NCBI RefSeq assembly: GCF_013369485.1
Contig: NZ_JABWEB010000009.1
Coordinates: 1 to 64,000 of the forward strand
Length of the DNA stretch: 64,000 bases
Source of the DNA: Massilia sp. BJB1822
Lineage (GTDB): Bacteria; Pseudomonadota; Gammaproteobacteria; Burkholderiales; Burkholderiaceae_D
Direction of reading: 5' to 3'
The stretch's first letter is position 1; each line of letters opens with the position of its first letter. Of the stretch, positions 32,489 through 41,403 are shown piece by piece. The notes below the pieces were generated by a model. It was not told where the DNA came from, did no database searches, and saw only the letters and a list, made by a program, of their open reading frames with translations. Made by a program: the position numbers and the translations under genes.

Positions 32489-32663
32489 GACCCATCCTTT
32501 ATAAAGTGCGGTTGATGTACCGGCAGCAGAGTAAAGGAATTGCCTGGCCTGCATAAGCCAGCCGCGAGCGAATCGGCAGTTCGCTTTTCCCGAACAGTTC
32601 CATGCCCATGCGGGCAAATCACTATAATGGCGGCCACTTCTTTTGACTGGAATTCGGGTTCTT

Positions 32664-33287
32664 ATGCGCAAGCTCGCAGTATCTCTTGTGACGATATTGG
32701 CCGTGGGAGCGGGCCTGTTCATCGCCGCCAACCATGTAAACCTCAATCCCAAACATTCGGTGGGCGAAATTCTCGACTCCCACCGCAATGTGTCCGTCTT
32801 CTATAACGGCGCAATTGGCCACGTCTCGGAGAGGAATGTCGCGCCCGACGGCTATAACCTCGGCCTCAAATATCAGTGCGTCGAGTTTGTGAAACGCTAC
32901 TACTACGAGCGCTTCCAGCATAGGATGCCGCAGGACCGCGGCCATGCAAAAGATTTCTACAATCGGAAATTATCCAGCGGCACACTGAATATCGAACGTG
33001 GACTTATGCAGTTTGCCAACGGGGCAGGAGAAATGCCTGCCGAGGAAGACCTGCTGGTCTTCGGCCCCTGGCTCCTGAATCGCTTTGGCCACGTTGCCAT
33101 CGTCAGCCAGGTCGGTGCCGACTACGTGGAAGTGATTCAGCAGAACCCCGGCCCCTTTGGCACCAGCCGCGAGCGATACAAACTGGTGATCGAGGATGGC
33201 CGGCCGCGCATCGATGCACCCCGGCTGTTGGGTTGGTTAAGAATGCCAAAACCGGCAGATCCAGCCAACGGAGACAAGGCTGAGTAG
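32664..33287 (+). CDS. Membrane-anchored CHAP-domain amidase/peptidase
   Basis: 207 residues. An N-terminal signal anchor (LAVSLVTILAVGAGLFIAA) precedes a CHAP-type NlpC/P60-like fold. The catalytic Cys72 lies in GLKYQCVEFVKRYYYERF and His143 in RFGHVAIVSQV, followed by VIQQNPGPFG as the likely third site. CHAP enzymes cut peptide bonds in peptidoglycan or in glutathionylspermidine; this short form resembles the amidase half of bifunctional glutathionylspermidine proteins. With the anchor, a peptidoglycan substrate in the periplasm is more likely. ATG 32664 was preferred over the TTG at 32643. Confidence 0.8.
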   Translation: MRKLAVSLVTILAVGAGLFIAANHVNLNPKHSVGEILDSHRNVSVFYNGAIGHVSERNVAPDGYNLGLKYQCVEFVKRYYYERFQHRMPQDRGHAKDFYNRKLSSGTLNIERGLMQFANGAGEMPAEEDLLVFGPWLLNRFGHVAIVSQVGADYVEVIQQNPGPFGTSRERYKLVIEDGRPRIDAPRLLGWLRMPKPADPANGDKAE

Positions 33288-33356
33288 GACGGCCATGCGC
33301 CGTCCGCAAGCGCGTCTGGGGTATTCTAATGGCATCGACTGCTCTCGCTGCCACTG

Positions 33357-34142
33357 ATGCGACTTCTCATTCTCTCCGATCTGCACCGCGAATTCTGGAC
33401 CCGGCATCAACTTGCCTTCGACACCGCAAGCAATGCGCCCGACGCCGTTATCCTGGCGGGCGATATCGATGTCAGCGGGGTGCGCGCGGTGCAATGGGCG
33501 GCGGATGCCTTCCGCGGCATTCCCGTTATCTACGTCCATGGCAATCACGAAGGTTACGGCCACAATCTGGACAATGAAATCGAGAAGATCCGTGCAGCCA
33601 GCGCGGCCACGGAGAATGTCAAGTTCCTCAATTGCGATGAGCACCGGATCGGCAATGTGCGCTTTCTGGGCGCCACCTTCTGGACCGACTTCAAGCTGTT
33701 TGGCGAAGACCGACGCTACTTCGCCATGACCCAGGCGCAATCCGTCATGACGGACTACCGCCGCATCCGCCTTGCCAATAAGGGCTACAGAACGCTGCGC
33801 GCTACGGATACCGCCCAGTTTCATGCAGCACATAGGGCATGGCTGAGCGCGAAACTGGCGGAACCACATGCCGGCCCGAATATCGTCGTGACGCATATGG
33901 CGCCCTCAATGCTATCCGTGCCGGAGCAATATGCGCATGACCTGGTTTCGTCAGCCTATGCCTCCAATGCCGACGAGCTGGCCGCCAAGGCCGACCTCTG
34001 GGTGCATGGGCATACGCACAGCTCCATGGACTACCGGATCGGCGAATGCCGGGTGGTCTGCAATCCCTTCGGCTACATGAACAAGGAGGGGGAAGCGGAG
34101 AACCCGGCATTCAATCCAGGCTTCACCATCGATATTTCCTGA
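33357..34142 (+). CDS. Calcineurin-like metallophosphoesterase
   Basis: 261 residues, cytoplasmic. Metal-binding motifs in order: LLILSDLHREFW (DxH), VILAGDIDVSG (GDxx), VIYVHGNHEGYG (GNHE), VVTHMAPS (H) and WVHGHTHSSMDY (GHTH). This is the Icc/YfcE-like group of phosphodiesterases or phosphatases; the substrate is not evident. It follows the CHAP gene by 69 bases on the same strand. I see no good Shine-Dalgarno for the ATG, so the exact start is somewhat uncertain. Confidence 0.85.
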   Translation: MRLLILSDLHREFWTRHQLAFDTASNAPDAVILAGDIDVSGVRAVQWAADAFRGIPVIYVHGNHEGYGHNLDNEIEKIRAASAATENVKFLNCDEHRIGNVRFLGATFWTDFKLFGEDRRYFAMTQAQSVMTDYRRIRLANKGYRTLRATDTAQFHAAHRAWLSAKLAEPHAGPNIVVTHMAPSMLSVPEQYAHDLVSSAYASNADELAAKADLWVHGHTHSSMDYRIGECRVVCNPFGYMNKEGEAENPAFNPGFTIDIS

Positions 34143-34218
34143 GCAGTGCTCAATTAGGCATCCTCACGGCGCGGCGGCCACGTCGTTTACCGTCCACTGA
34201 CGAGTTTTCCCTCACTCA

Positions 34219-34431
34219 TCATTCAGCACGCAGCTCCTCCTGAAACGCCAAGCCATCCTGAGTGATGTCCGTTCGTCCCTTCCACATGCCAAATATCAGG
34301 TCGATGGCTTGAAGGCGCTTTTGGCGTTCAAGCTCCTGCTCAGCAACGACTTTCAACTCAGCTGCGCTAGCTTGCGTGCTGGCCGACCTGTCCCGTACTG
34401 TCTTCCTGCCTGATTTCGCTGGAGCGCCCAT
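34219..34431 (-). CDS. Orphan antitoxin-like protein, 70 aa
   Basis: 70 residues: a basic, Ser/Thr-rich N-terminus (GAPAKSGRKTVRDRSA), a helix rich in Glu/Gln/Lys, and a C-terminus LIFGMWKGRTDITQDGLAF then QEELRAE. That GMWK ... DGLxxQxxLRAE ending resembles the toxin-binding tail of antitoxins paired with PIN-domain toxins. No toxin gene lies next to it on either side, and the protein stops right after RAE, where relatives continue with a Trp. It could be an orphan or decayed antitoxin. Confidence 0.45.
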   Translation of the reverse strand: MGAPAKSGRKTVRDRSASTQASAAELKVVAEQELERQKRLQAIDLIFGMWKGRTDITQDGLAFQEELRAE

Positions 34432-34533
34432 ATCGGCCTCGCGTTCTCAATGTGGTGACAATACCTACCTTAGCACAGGAGCCATCGACGGTGGTGGACA
34501 AGAGTATTGGCCGTGGCAACACGGCCAATTACA

Positions 34534-35313
34534 TCAAGCAAACTTGCTGAAATCCGGCTTGCGCTTCTCGAAGAAGGCGGTGAAGGCTTCCTTCGCTTCG
34601 GGGGCCAGCAGCATTTCCCCGAACAGCTTGCTCTCGGCATCAATATGGGCGGCCAGGTTGACGCCGCGCGCGGGGCGCATCAGGCGCTTGGTGGTGCGGA
34701 TGGAGGCGGCAGGCAGGGCCACCAGCTTGGCGGCTTGGGCTTGGGCGTAGGCCAGCACTTCTGCTGCAGGCAGCACTTTGGACAGGATGCCCATCTCGTA
34801 CGCCTCCTGCGCGCCGAAGGCTTCGCCCAGCATCAGCTTTTCGGCGGCGCGGGCGTGGCCGGCGGCCAGCGGCAGCAGCATGCTGGAACCGAATTCGGGA
34901 CACAGGCCAAGCTGGCTGAAAGGCACGGAGAATTTGGCGCTGTCGGCAGCGTACACCAGGTCGCAGTGCAGCAGCAGCGTGGTGCCGATGCCGATGGCGG
35001 CGCCGCTGACGGCGGCCACGATAGGCTTGCTGCTGCCGCTCAGGGCGCGCATGAACTGGAACACGGGACGGTCGGTGAAGGCTTCGCCGTCTTTCGGCTG
35101 CGCGGTTTTCAGGAAGTCGTCGAGGTCATTGCCGGCGGTGAAAATCTCGGGCTTGCCGGTGATCAGAATGGCGCGCACTTCGGCGTCGCTTTCGGCCGCG
35201 TTGATGGTGTCGGCCAGGGTCTGGTACATGGCGGAGGTGATCGCGTTCTTGCGTTCCAGGCGGTTGAATTCCAGGGTCAGGATGCCGCCGGCCTTGCTGC
35301 TCAAAATATCCAT
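34534..35313 (-). CDS. Crotonase-family protein, probably delta3-delta2-enoyl-CoA isomerase
   Basis: 259 residues of enoyl-CoA hydratase/isomerase fold: LEFNRLERKNAIT, ILITGKPEIFTAGNDLDDF (oxyanion-hole region) and VAAVSGAAIGIGTTLLLHCDLVYA. Both catalytic Glu positions of hydratases are replaced: the GGGCE position reads GIGTT, and the PE position reads VPF. The segment FSVPFSQLGLCPEFGSSMLLP matches the F-x-x-P-F-x-x-L-G-x-x-P-E-x-x-S-S pattern of peroxisomal-type enoyl-CoA isomerases, whose single Glu follows that Pro. It would shift double bonds of unsaturated fatty acids for beta-oxidation. Last gene of the cluster, 91 bases after the thiolase. Confidence 0.85.
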   Translation of the reverse strand: MDILSSKAGGILTLEFNRLERKNAITSAMYQTLADTINAAESDAEVRAILITGKPEIFTAGNDLDDFLKTAQPKDGEAFTDRPVFQFMRALSGSSKPIVAAVSGAAIGIGTTLLLHCDLVYAADSAKFSVPFSQLGLCPEFGSSMLLPLAAGHARAAEKLMLGEAFGAQEAYEMGILSKVLPAAEVLAYAQAQAAKLVALPAASIRTTKRLMRPARGVNLAAHIDAESKLFGEMLLAPEAKEAFTAFFEKRKPDFSKFA

Positions 35314-35404
35314 ATTGTCTCCATGTGGGAAGGGCGCCGGGTGTGAACCGCGGCGCCCTTTGTCGCGGCGGGCCAGGCGGCCCGCCCTCTCTTGTGGATG
35401 CGAA

Positions 35405-36601
35405 TTACACGCGCTCGATGATACCAGCAGCGCCCATGCCGGCGCCCACGCACATCGTCACCATGCCGTATTTCAGGCTGTTGCGGCGCAGGGCGTGCAC
35501 CACGGTGGCGGCGCGGATGGCGCCCGTTGCGCCCAGCGGGTGGCCCAGGGCGATCGCGCCGCCCAGCGGGTTCACTTTGCTGGTGTCCAGGTTCAGGTCG
35601 CGGATCACGGCCAGCGCCTGCGCGGCGAAGGCTTCATTCAGCTCGATCCAGTCCAGCTGGTCCTGGGTGATGCCGGCGGCGGCGCAAGCGGTTGGAATCG
35701 CCACTTTCGGGCCGATGCCCATGATTTCAGGCGGCACGCCGCGCACGGCGAAGGAGGAGAACTTGGCCAGCGGGGTCAGGTTGTGCTCTTTCAGGATTTT
35801 TTCGCTGACCACGATCAGGGCGCCAGCGCCGTCCGACATCTGCGAGGAGGTGGCGGCGGTCACGGAACCTTTGTTGGCGAAGACTGGCTTCAGCTTGGCC
35901 ATCGATTCCATCGAGGCGTCTGCGCGCGGGCCTTCGTCGGCGTCCACGGTGCGTTTGCCGACCTTGATTTCGCCGGTTTTCAGGTCAGGCGTGCGGGTGG
36001 TGATTTCGACCGGGGTGATCTCGTCCTTGAACAGGCCGGCCTGCTGGGCGGCGATGGCTTTGCGGTGCGATTCCAGGCCGAAGGCGTCCTGGTCTTCGCG
36101 CGACACTTTCCATTGCTGCGCCACTTTTTCGGCGGTCAGACCCATGCCATAGGCCAGGCCCACGTTTTCGTCCTTGAAGGTGTCCATATTGATCGATGGG
36201 TGGTGGCCCATCATCGGCACCATGGACATCGATTCCACGCCGCCGGCGATCATCACGTCGGCTTCGCCCACGCGGATGCGGTCGGCCGCCATGGCCAGGG
36301 CGGTGATGCCCGATGCGCAGTAGCGGTTGACGGTGACGCCGCCCACGGTGTTCGGCAGGCCTGCCAGCACCACGGAGTTACGGGCGATGTTGAAGCCCTG
36401 TTCCGCTTCCGGGAAGGAGCAGCCGATGATGGCGTCGATGATCAGGGCCGGGTCCAGGTTCGGCACGGCGGCCATGGCGCCCTTGATGGCGTGCACCAGC
36501 AGATCGTCCGGGCGGGTCTTGTTGAACATGCCGCGCGGCGCCTTGCCGATCGGAGTACGGGTCGCGGCGACGATGTATGCTTCTTGAAGTTGTTTGCTCA
36601 T
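35405..36601 (-). CDS. fadA: Acetyl-CoA C-acyltransferase (3-ketoacyl-CoA thiolase)
   Basis: 398 residues. Thiolases cleave 3-ketoacyl-CoA with CoA to give acetyl-CoA and a shortened acyl-CoA, the last beta-oxidation step. The nucleophilic Cys lies in VNRYCASGITALAMA, the active-site His in GGAIALGHPLGATGAIR, and the second Cys in the final CVGAGMGAAGIIE. The N-terminus AYIVAATRTPIGKAPRG is standard. It follows the thioesterase gene by 28 bases and precedes the isomerase. Use of fadA is by role; the FadN-type partner makes a FadA/FadI assignment approximate. Confidence 0.92.
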   Translation of the reverse strand: MSKQLQEAYIVAATRTPIGKAPRGMFNKTRPDDLLVHAIKGAMAAVPNLDPALIIDAIIGCSFPEAEQGFNIARNSVVLAGLPNTVGGVTVNRYCASGITALAMAADRIRVGEADVMIAGGVESMSMVPMMGHHPSINMDTFKDENVGLAYGMGLTAEKVAQQWKVSREDQDAFGLESHRKAIAAQQAGLFKDEITPVEITTRTPDLKTGEIKVGKRTVDADEGPRADASMESMAKLKPVFANKGSVTAATSSQMSDGAGALIVVSEKILKEHNLTPLAKFSSFAVRGVPPEIMGIGPKVAIPTACAAAGITQDQLDWIELNEAFAAQALAVIRDLNLDTSKVNPLGGAIALGHPLGATGAIRAATVVHALRRNSLKYGMVTMCVGAGMGAAGIIERV

Positions 36602-36629
36602 TTTGTGCTTTCGAATATTTGGTGATCGA

Positions 36630-37127
36630 TTAGCGTTTCGCGGACAGATACCAGTCCACCTGCACTTGTGCGGCCAGCGTGCCTTCGGCGTCGAACACGT
36701 CGACGTTGACCGGGAAGGCCACCTTGCCCTGTTCTTTCAGCTCGGCCTTGAGCGCCGCCAGATCGCCCGGCACCCGGCCGCTGGCGCGGGTAGCGCCTTT
36801 TGCGACCTTCTGGTACTGGATGCGCGATTCCTTGGCGACCGGGCGCATGTCCATGATCAGGTCGGCGAAGCCGCCTGCCATGGCCGCGCCGGACGCGGTT
36901 TCGGCCAGCGTGAACAAGGCGCCTGCGTGCTGCGTGCCGAGATGGTTATGCAGCTTGGGATCGTCCGGCAGCACGACTTCGGCCGTGCCGGCGCCGATGC
37001 TCTCGATGCGGATGCCCAGCAGGCGCACGAAGGGCAGCGATTCCGTCATATGCTGCTTGATGCGTTCATAAACCATGCTCGGTTTCACTTTCAACAGGAC
37101 TTTAAATGCCAGCGACAGGAAGGACAT
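36630..37127 (-). CDS. Hotdog-fold thioesterase (DUF4442 / PaaI-like)
   Basis: 165 residues. The hotdog core is seen in LHNHLGTQHAGALFTLAETASGAAMAGG and the strand RIQYQKVAKGATRASG, with DVFDAEGTLAAQVQVDWYL at the end. Such proteins hydrolyse acyl-CoA thioesters. Within the beta-oxidation cluster it may release CoA from stalled or surplus acyl-CoA. It starts 9 bases after the FadN-like gene stop and ends 28 bases before thiolase, so it is in the middle of the operon. Confidence 0.83.
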   Translation of the reverse strand: MSFLSLAFKVLLKVKPSMVYERIKQHMTESLPFVRLLGIRIESIGAGTAEVVLPDDPKLHNHLGTQHAGALFTLAETASGAAMAGGFADLIMDMRPVAKESRIQYQKVAKGATRASGRVPGDLAALKAELKEQGKVAFPVNVDVFDAEGTLAAQVQVDWYLSAKR

Positions 37128-37136
37128 GAGCCAGGC

Positions 37137-39536
37137 TTAGTTGCGCACCGGCTTACCGGTTTGCAGCATGCCCATGATGCGCTCTTGCGTCTTCGGATGG
37201 TTCAGCAGTTCCAGGAAGGCCTTGCGTTCCATATCCAGCAGCCACTGTTCGCTCACCACGCTGCCCTGATCGATGTCGCCACCGCTCACGATCTCGGCGA
37301 TCATGTCGCCCAGCTTGTAGTCGTGGGCGGAGATGAAGCCGCCGTCGCGCATATTCACCAGCTGGCCGCGGATGGTGGCCCAGCCGTAGCGGCCAGTCAC
37401 CGTCACAGGACGCTGGATCGGTGCGCGGTAGCCCGCGTCGAACATGGAGCGCGCGGTCACTTTGGCCACGTGCAGCAGTTCATACGGGTTGAACACGATC
37501 ACGTCGTCTTCTTTCAGATAGCCCATGGCGCGTGCTTCCAGAGCCGATTTCGCCACGTTCGCGGTTGCCGCGTTGGTGAAGCCGGTTTTCAGGAATTGCA
37601 GGATGTCGTTGCCCTTGGCTTCCTTGGTGGCGCGAACTGCCGCCTCTTTCAGGCCGCCGCCGGCAGGGATCAGGCCCACGCCCACTTCCACCAGGCCGAT
37701 ATACGATTCGATCGAAGCCACGCGCTTGGATGCGTGCAGCGCCATTTCGCAGCCGCCGCCCAGGGCCAGGCCAGCCACCGCGGCCACCACCGGCACGTTG
37801 GAATACTTCATGGCCATGAAGGTGTCCTGCAGTTCGCGGATGATCGGGTCGACCGCTTTCGCACCGCCGGCCATGAAGGCTGGCAGGGCCGATTGCAGGT
37901 CGGCGCCGGCCGAGAAGGCGCCGCCTTCGGCTGCGTCGGTATTCCAGATCACCAGGCCTTTGAAGTTCTTCTCGGCTTCGGCCAGGCCGCGCTGCAGGCC
38001 TTTGATGACGCCGTCGCCGATCACGTGCATCTTGGTTTTCAGCGAGATCACCAGCACTTCGTCGCCGGAGTGCCACAGGCGCACGGAGTCGTCTTCGAAG
38101 ACGGTGGTGCCGGCGGTCTTGGCGTCGCCGCCGCCGCTGCCGAACACCGGCGCGCGGAATTCCTGGCGCTGGTACACGGCCAGGTCGGAACGCGGCACGA
38201 AGGATTTGGAGCTGGCGGAGTAGGAGCCTTCAGGGGTATGCACGCCCTTCTCTGCCACCTGGCCTTCGAACACCCAGGCTGGCAGCGGTGCGTTGCACAG
38301 CGCCTTGCCTTCTTCGATATCCTGTTTCACCCACTCGGCGATCTGGTTCCAGCCGGCGGCTTGCCAGGTCTCGAACGGACCAACGCTCCAGCCGAAGCCC
38401 CAGCGCATGGCGAAGTCGATGTCGCGCGCGTTGTCGGCGATCGATTCCAGGTGGTAGGCGATGTAGTGGAAAGCGTCGCGGAAGATCGCCCACAGGAACT
38501 GGCCTTGCGGGTTGGTCGATTCGCGCAGGGCCTTGAATTTCTTGACCGGGTCTTTTTCCTTCAGGATGCGGCCGATGATGTCGGCTGCTTTCGCGCCGCC
38601 TGCCACGTATTCACCGGAAGCGAAGTCCAGGCGCTGGATTTCCTTGCCCATTTTTTTGTAGAAGCCGGCGCCGGTTTTCTGGCCCAGGGCGCCGCCCTCG
38701 ATCAGCTTGGCCAGCACGGCCGGGGTCTTGTAGACGCCGAAGAAAGGATCGTCCGCCAGGTTGTCCTGCATGGTCTTGATCACGTGGCCCATGGTATCCA
38801 GGCCCACCACGTCGGCGGTACGGAAGGTACCGGACTTGGCGCGGCCCAGCTTGGCGCCGGTCAGATCGTCCACCACGTCCACGGACAGGCCGAATTTCTC
38901 GGCTTCATGGATGGTGGCCAGCATGCCGAAGATGCCCACGCGGTTGGCGATGAAGTTCGGGGTGTCTTTCGCGCGCACCACGCCCTTGCCCAGCACCGAG
39001 GTCAGGAAGGTTTCCAGCTGGTCCAGGATTTCCGGCTTGGTGGCGGCGGTCGGGATCAGTTCCACCAGGTGCATATAGCGCGGTGGGTTGAAGAAGTGCA
39101 CGCCGCAGAAGCGCGCCTTCAGTTCCGCGTCGAAGCCGTCGGCCAGCTTGTTGATCGACAGGCCAGAGGTGTTGGAGGCGAAGATGGCGTTTGGCGCGAT
39201 GTGCGGAGCGACCTTCTTGTACAGGTCATGCTTCCAGTCCATGCGCTCGGCGATCGCTTCGATGATCAGATCGCAGCCGGCCAGCAGGTCCAGATTGTCT
39301 TCGTAGTTGGCGACCTGGATCAGTTCAGCGTCGGCCTTGTCGCCGAAAGGCGCAGGCGACAGCTTTTTCAGGTTCTCGATGGCGCGCAGCACGATGCCGT
39401 TTTTCGGCGTGCCTTCTTTCCCTGGCAAGTCAAACAGCACGACCGGCACTTTGGCATTGACGCAGTGGGCGGCGATCTGCGCGCCCATCACGCCGGCGCC
39501 CAGTACGGCTACTTTTTTCACGGTGAAGTTAGTCAT
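37137..39536 (-). CDS. 3-hydroxyacyl-CoA dehydrogenase / enoyl-CoA hydratase, FadN type
   Basis: 799 residues carrying the second and third steps of beta-oxidation. Unlike FadB/FadJ, the dehydrogenase comes first: NAD-binding VAVLGAGVMGAQIAAH at residue ~9, HFFNPPRYMHLVELIP (catalytic His) and NFIANRVG. The crotonase half follows from ~500: FSAGADLQSAL, GLALGGGCEMALHA and the hydratase Glu in GLVEVGVGLIPAGGG. Both hydratase Glu positions are kept, in contrast to the isomerase-like gene at 34534. This order matches Bacillus FadN. It lies 17 bases after the acyl-CoA dehydrogenase gene. Confidence 0.92.
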   Translation of the reverse strand: MTNFTVKKVAVLGAGVMGAQIAAHCVNAKVPVVLFDLPGKEGTPKNGIVLRAIENLKKLSPAPFGDKADAELIQVANYEDNLDLLAGCDLIIEAIAERMDWKHDLYKKVAPHIAPNAIFASNTSGLSINKLADGFDAELKARFCGVHFFNPPRYMHLVELIPTAATKPEILDQLETFLTSVLGKGVVRAKDTPNFIANRVGIFGMLATIHEAEKFGLSVDVVDDLTGAKLGRAKSGTFRTADVVGLDTMGHVIKTMQDNLADDPFFGVYKTPAVLAKLIEGGALGQKTGAGFYKKMGKEIQRLDFASGEYVAGGAKAADIIGRILKEKDPVKKFKALRESTNPQGQFLWAIFRDAFHYIAYHLESIADNARDIDFAMRWGFGWSVGPFETWQAAGWNQIAEWVKQDIEEGKALCNAPLPAWVFEGQVAEKGVHTPEGSYSASSKSFVPRSDLAVYQRQEFRAPVFGSGGGDAKTAGTTVFEDDSVRLWHSGDEVLVISLKTKMHVIGDGVIKGLQRGLAEAEKNFKGLVIWNTDAAEGGAFSAGADLQSALPAFMAGGAKAVDPIIRELQDTFMAMKYSNVPVVAAVAGLALGGGCEMALHASKRVASIESYIGLVEVGVGLIPAGGGLKEAAVRATKEAKGNDILQFLKTGFTNAATANVAKSALEARAMGYLKEDDVIVFNPYELLHVAKVTARSMFDAGYRAPIQRPVTVTGRYGWATIRGQLVNMRDGGFISAHDYKLGDMIAEIVSGGDIDQGSVVSEQWLLDMERKAFLELLNHPKTQERIMGMLQTGKPVRN

Positions 39537-39553
39537 GTTTATCCTCTGGGTTC

Positions 39554-41344
39554 TTAGAACAGGTCAGCGTCGAGTGCCATCAGGCTGGCGGCGCCCGAAC
39601 GTGCCTGGCGAATCAAGGTTGCGGTTTCAGGTTGCAAACGAGCGAAGTAGAAGCGCGCGGTCGCCAGCTTGGCTTTGTAGAAGTTGTCACCCGAGCCTTC
39701 TTTTTCCAGTGCGATCTTGGCCATTTGCGCGAAGAAGTAGCTGTACACCAGGTGGCCTACAACGCGCAGGTAAGGCACGGCGGCGGCGCCCACTTCGTCC
39801 TGGCTCTGGAAGGCTTTCATGCCGATTTCCATGGTCAGCTTGGTGACTTTCTCGCCCAGATCGCCCAGCGGGGTGATGAACTCGGACAGCGCTTCGTCGG
39901 TGCCGTTGTCTTCCACGAAGGCGCGGATCTTCTCGCCGAACTTGCGCAGCTTGGCGCCGTTGTCCATCAGGATCTTGCGGCCCAGCAGGTCCAGCGACTG
40001 GATGGTGTTGGTGCCTTCGTAAATCAGGTTGATGCGGGCGTCGCGCACATACTGCTCCATGCCCCACTCGGAGATGTAGCCGTGGCCGCCGTATACCTGC
40101 ATCGCTTCCGAGGTCGCCACCCAGGCGTTGTCGGTGATGAAGGCCTTGATGATCGGGGTCAGCAGCGCCACTTCGTCGGCGGCTTCCTTGCGCACTTCTT
40201 CGTCTGGGTGGTGCAGTTCGCGGTCGATCTGCAGCGCCACGTAGGACGAGAAGGCGCGCGCGCCTTCGGCGTAGGCTTTGGCGGTCAGCAGCATGCGGCG
40301 CACGTCAGGGTGCACGATGATCGGGTCAGCCGCTTTTTCCGGTGCTTTCACACCGGACAGGCTGCGCATCTGCAGGCGGTCCTTGGCGTACACCAGGGCG
40401 TTCTGGTAGGCGATTTCGGTCAGGCCCAGGGACTGCATGCCAACGCCCAGACGGGCGGCGTTCATGAACACGAACATGGCGTTCAGGCCTTTGTTCGGCT
40501 GGCCGATGATCCAGCCCTTGGCGCCGTCCAGGTTCATCTGGCAGGTCGAGTTGCCGTGGATGCCCATCTTCTCTTCGATGGCGCCGCAGGTGATCGGGTT
40601 GCGTTCGCCGATGCCGCCGTCGGCGGTCGGCAGGTATTTCGGCACCAGGAACAGGGAGATGCCTTTCGAGCCTTCCGGCGCGTCCGGCACGCGGGCCAGC
40701 ACCAGGTGCAGGATGTTCTCGGACATATCGTGCTCGCCGGCCGAGATGAAGATCTTGTTGCCGGTGATGGTCCAGGAGCCGTCGGCCTCAGGGATGGCTT
40801 TCGAACGCAGCAGGCCCAGGTCGGTGCCGCAGTGCGGTTCGGTCAGGCACATGGTGCCGGTCCATTCGCCGGACACCAGTTTCGGCAGATAGGTTTTTTT
40901 CTGGTCGTCGGTGCCGTGCTCCAGCAGGCACTCGTAAGCGCCGTGCGACAGGCCAGGGTACATGGACCAGGCCTGGTTGGAGGAGTTCAGCATCTCGTAG
41001 AAGGAGTTGTTCAGAACGATGGGCAGACCCTGGCCGCCGTATTCCGGATCGCAAGCCAGCGCGGCCCAGCCGCCTTCCACGTATTGTTTGTAAGCTTCTT
41101 TAAAGCCTTTTGGAGTGGTCACGGTTTTCGCGACCGGATCATGGTGGCAGCCTTCGCGGTCGCCCGAGTGGTTCAGCGGGAACAGCACTTCGGACGTGAA
41201 CTTCGCGCCCTCTTCCAGCACCTGGTTGATGATGTCGGCGTCGGTTTCCGCGTGGGCCGGCAGTTCCTTGAGCTGTTCTTCCACTTTCAGGAACTCATGC
41301 AGAACGAATTGCATATCCCGGATTGGCGCGACGTATTGACCCAT
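39554..41344 (-). CDS. Acyl-CoA dehydrogenase, long form with C-terminal extension
   Basis: 596 residues, FAD enzyme for the first oxidation step of beta-oxidation. Motifs: GTMCLTEPHCGTDLG (flavin-binding), ISAGEHDMSENILHLVLAR, MGIHGNSTCQMNLDGAKG and the catalytic Glu in INLIYEGTNTIQSLDLLGRKI. The ~120-residue C-terminal domain after the catalytic region is typical of the long-chain type with YdiO/FadE-like partners in betaproteobacteria. Upstream TTTATCTCC gives AGGAGATAA as Shine-Dalgarno. It is the first enzyme gene of the cluster. Confidence 0.92.
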   Translation of the reverse strand: MGQYVAPIRDMQFVLHEFLKVEEQLKELPAHAETDADIINQVLEEGAKFTSEVLFPLNHSGDREGCHHDPVAKTVTTPKGFKEAYKQYVEGGWAALACDPEYGGQGLPIVLNNSFYEMLNSSNQAWSMYPGLSHGAYECLLEHGTDDQKKTYLPKLVSGEWTGTMCLTEPHCGTDLGLLRSKAIPEADGSWTITGNKIFISAGEHDMSENILHLVLARVPDAPEGSKGISLFLVPKYLPTADGGIGERNPITCGAIEEKMGIHGNSTCQMNLDGAKGWIIGQPNKGLNAMFVFMNAARLGVGMQSLGLTEIAYQNALVYAKDRLQMRSLSGVKAPEKAADPIIVHPDVRRMLLTAKAYAEGARAFSSYVALQIDRELHHPDEEVRKEAADEVALLTPIIKAFITDNAWVATSEAMQVYGGHGYISEWGMEQYVRDARINLIYEGTNTIQSLDLLGRKILMDNGAKLRKFGEKIRAFVEDNGTDEALSEFITPLGDLGEKVTKLTMEIGMKAFQSQDEVGAAAVPYLRVVGHLVYSYFFAQMAKIALEKEGSGDNFYKAKLATARFYFARLQPETATLIRQARSGAASLMALDADLF

Positions 41345-41385
41345 GATTTATCTCCTGACGGCTAAATAATTAAGATTGGTGACAT

Positions 41386-41402
41386 GCTGCGCGGGGCGCA
41401 GC
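41386..41402 (-). terminator. Short hairpin between TetR gene and acyl-CoA dehydrogenase gene
   Basis: GCTGCGC (41386-41392) and GCGCAGC (41396-41402) form a perfect 7-bp stem with a GGG loop, 2 bases past the TetR stop in its reading direction. The sequence after it is AT-rich but without a solid T-run. It may end the regulator transcript so that the enzyme genes use their own promoter in the next 40 bases. Confidence 0.4.
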
Positions 41403-41403
41403 C

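Noticed and set aside
34507..39557. Long plus-strand frames (up to 987 codons) opposite the beta-oxidation genes
   Set aside because: His/Gln/Val-rich shadows of conserved enzymes on the other strand.
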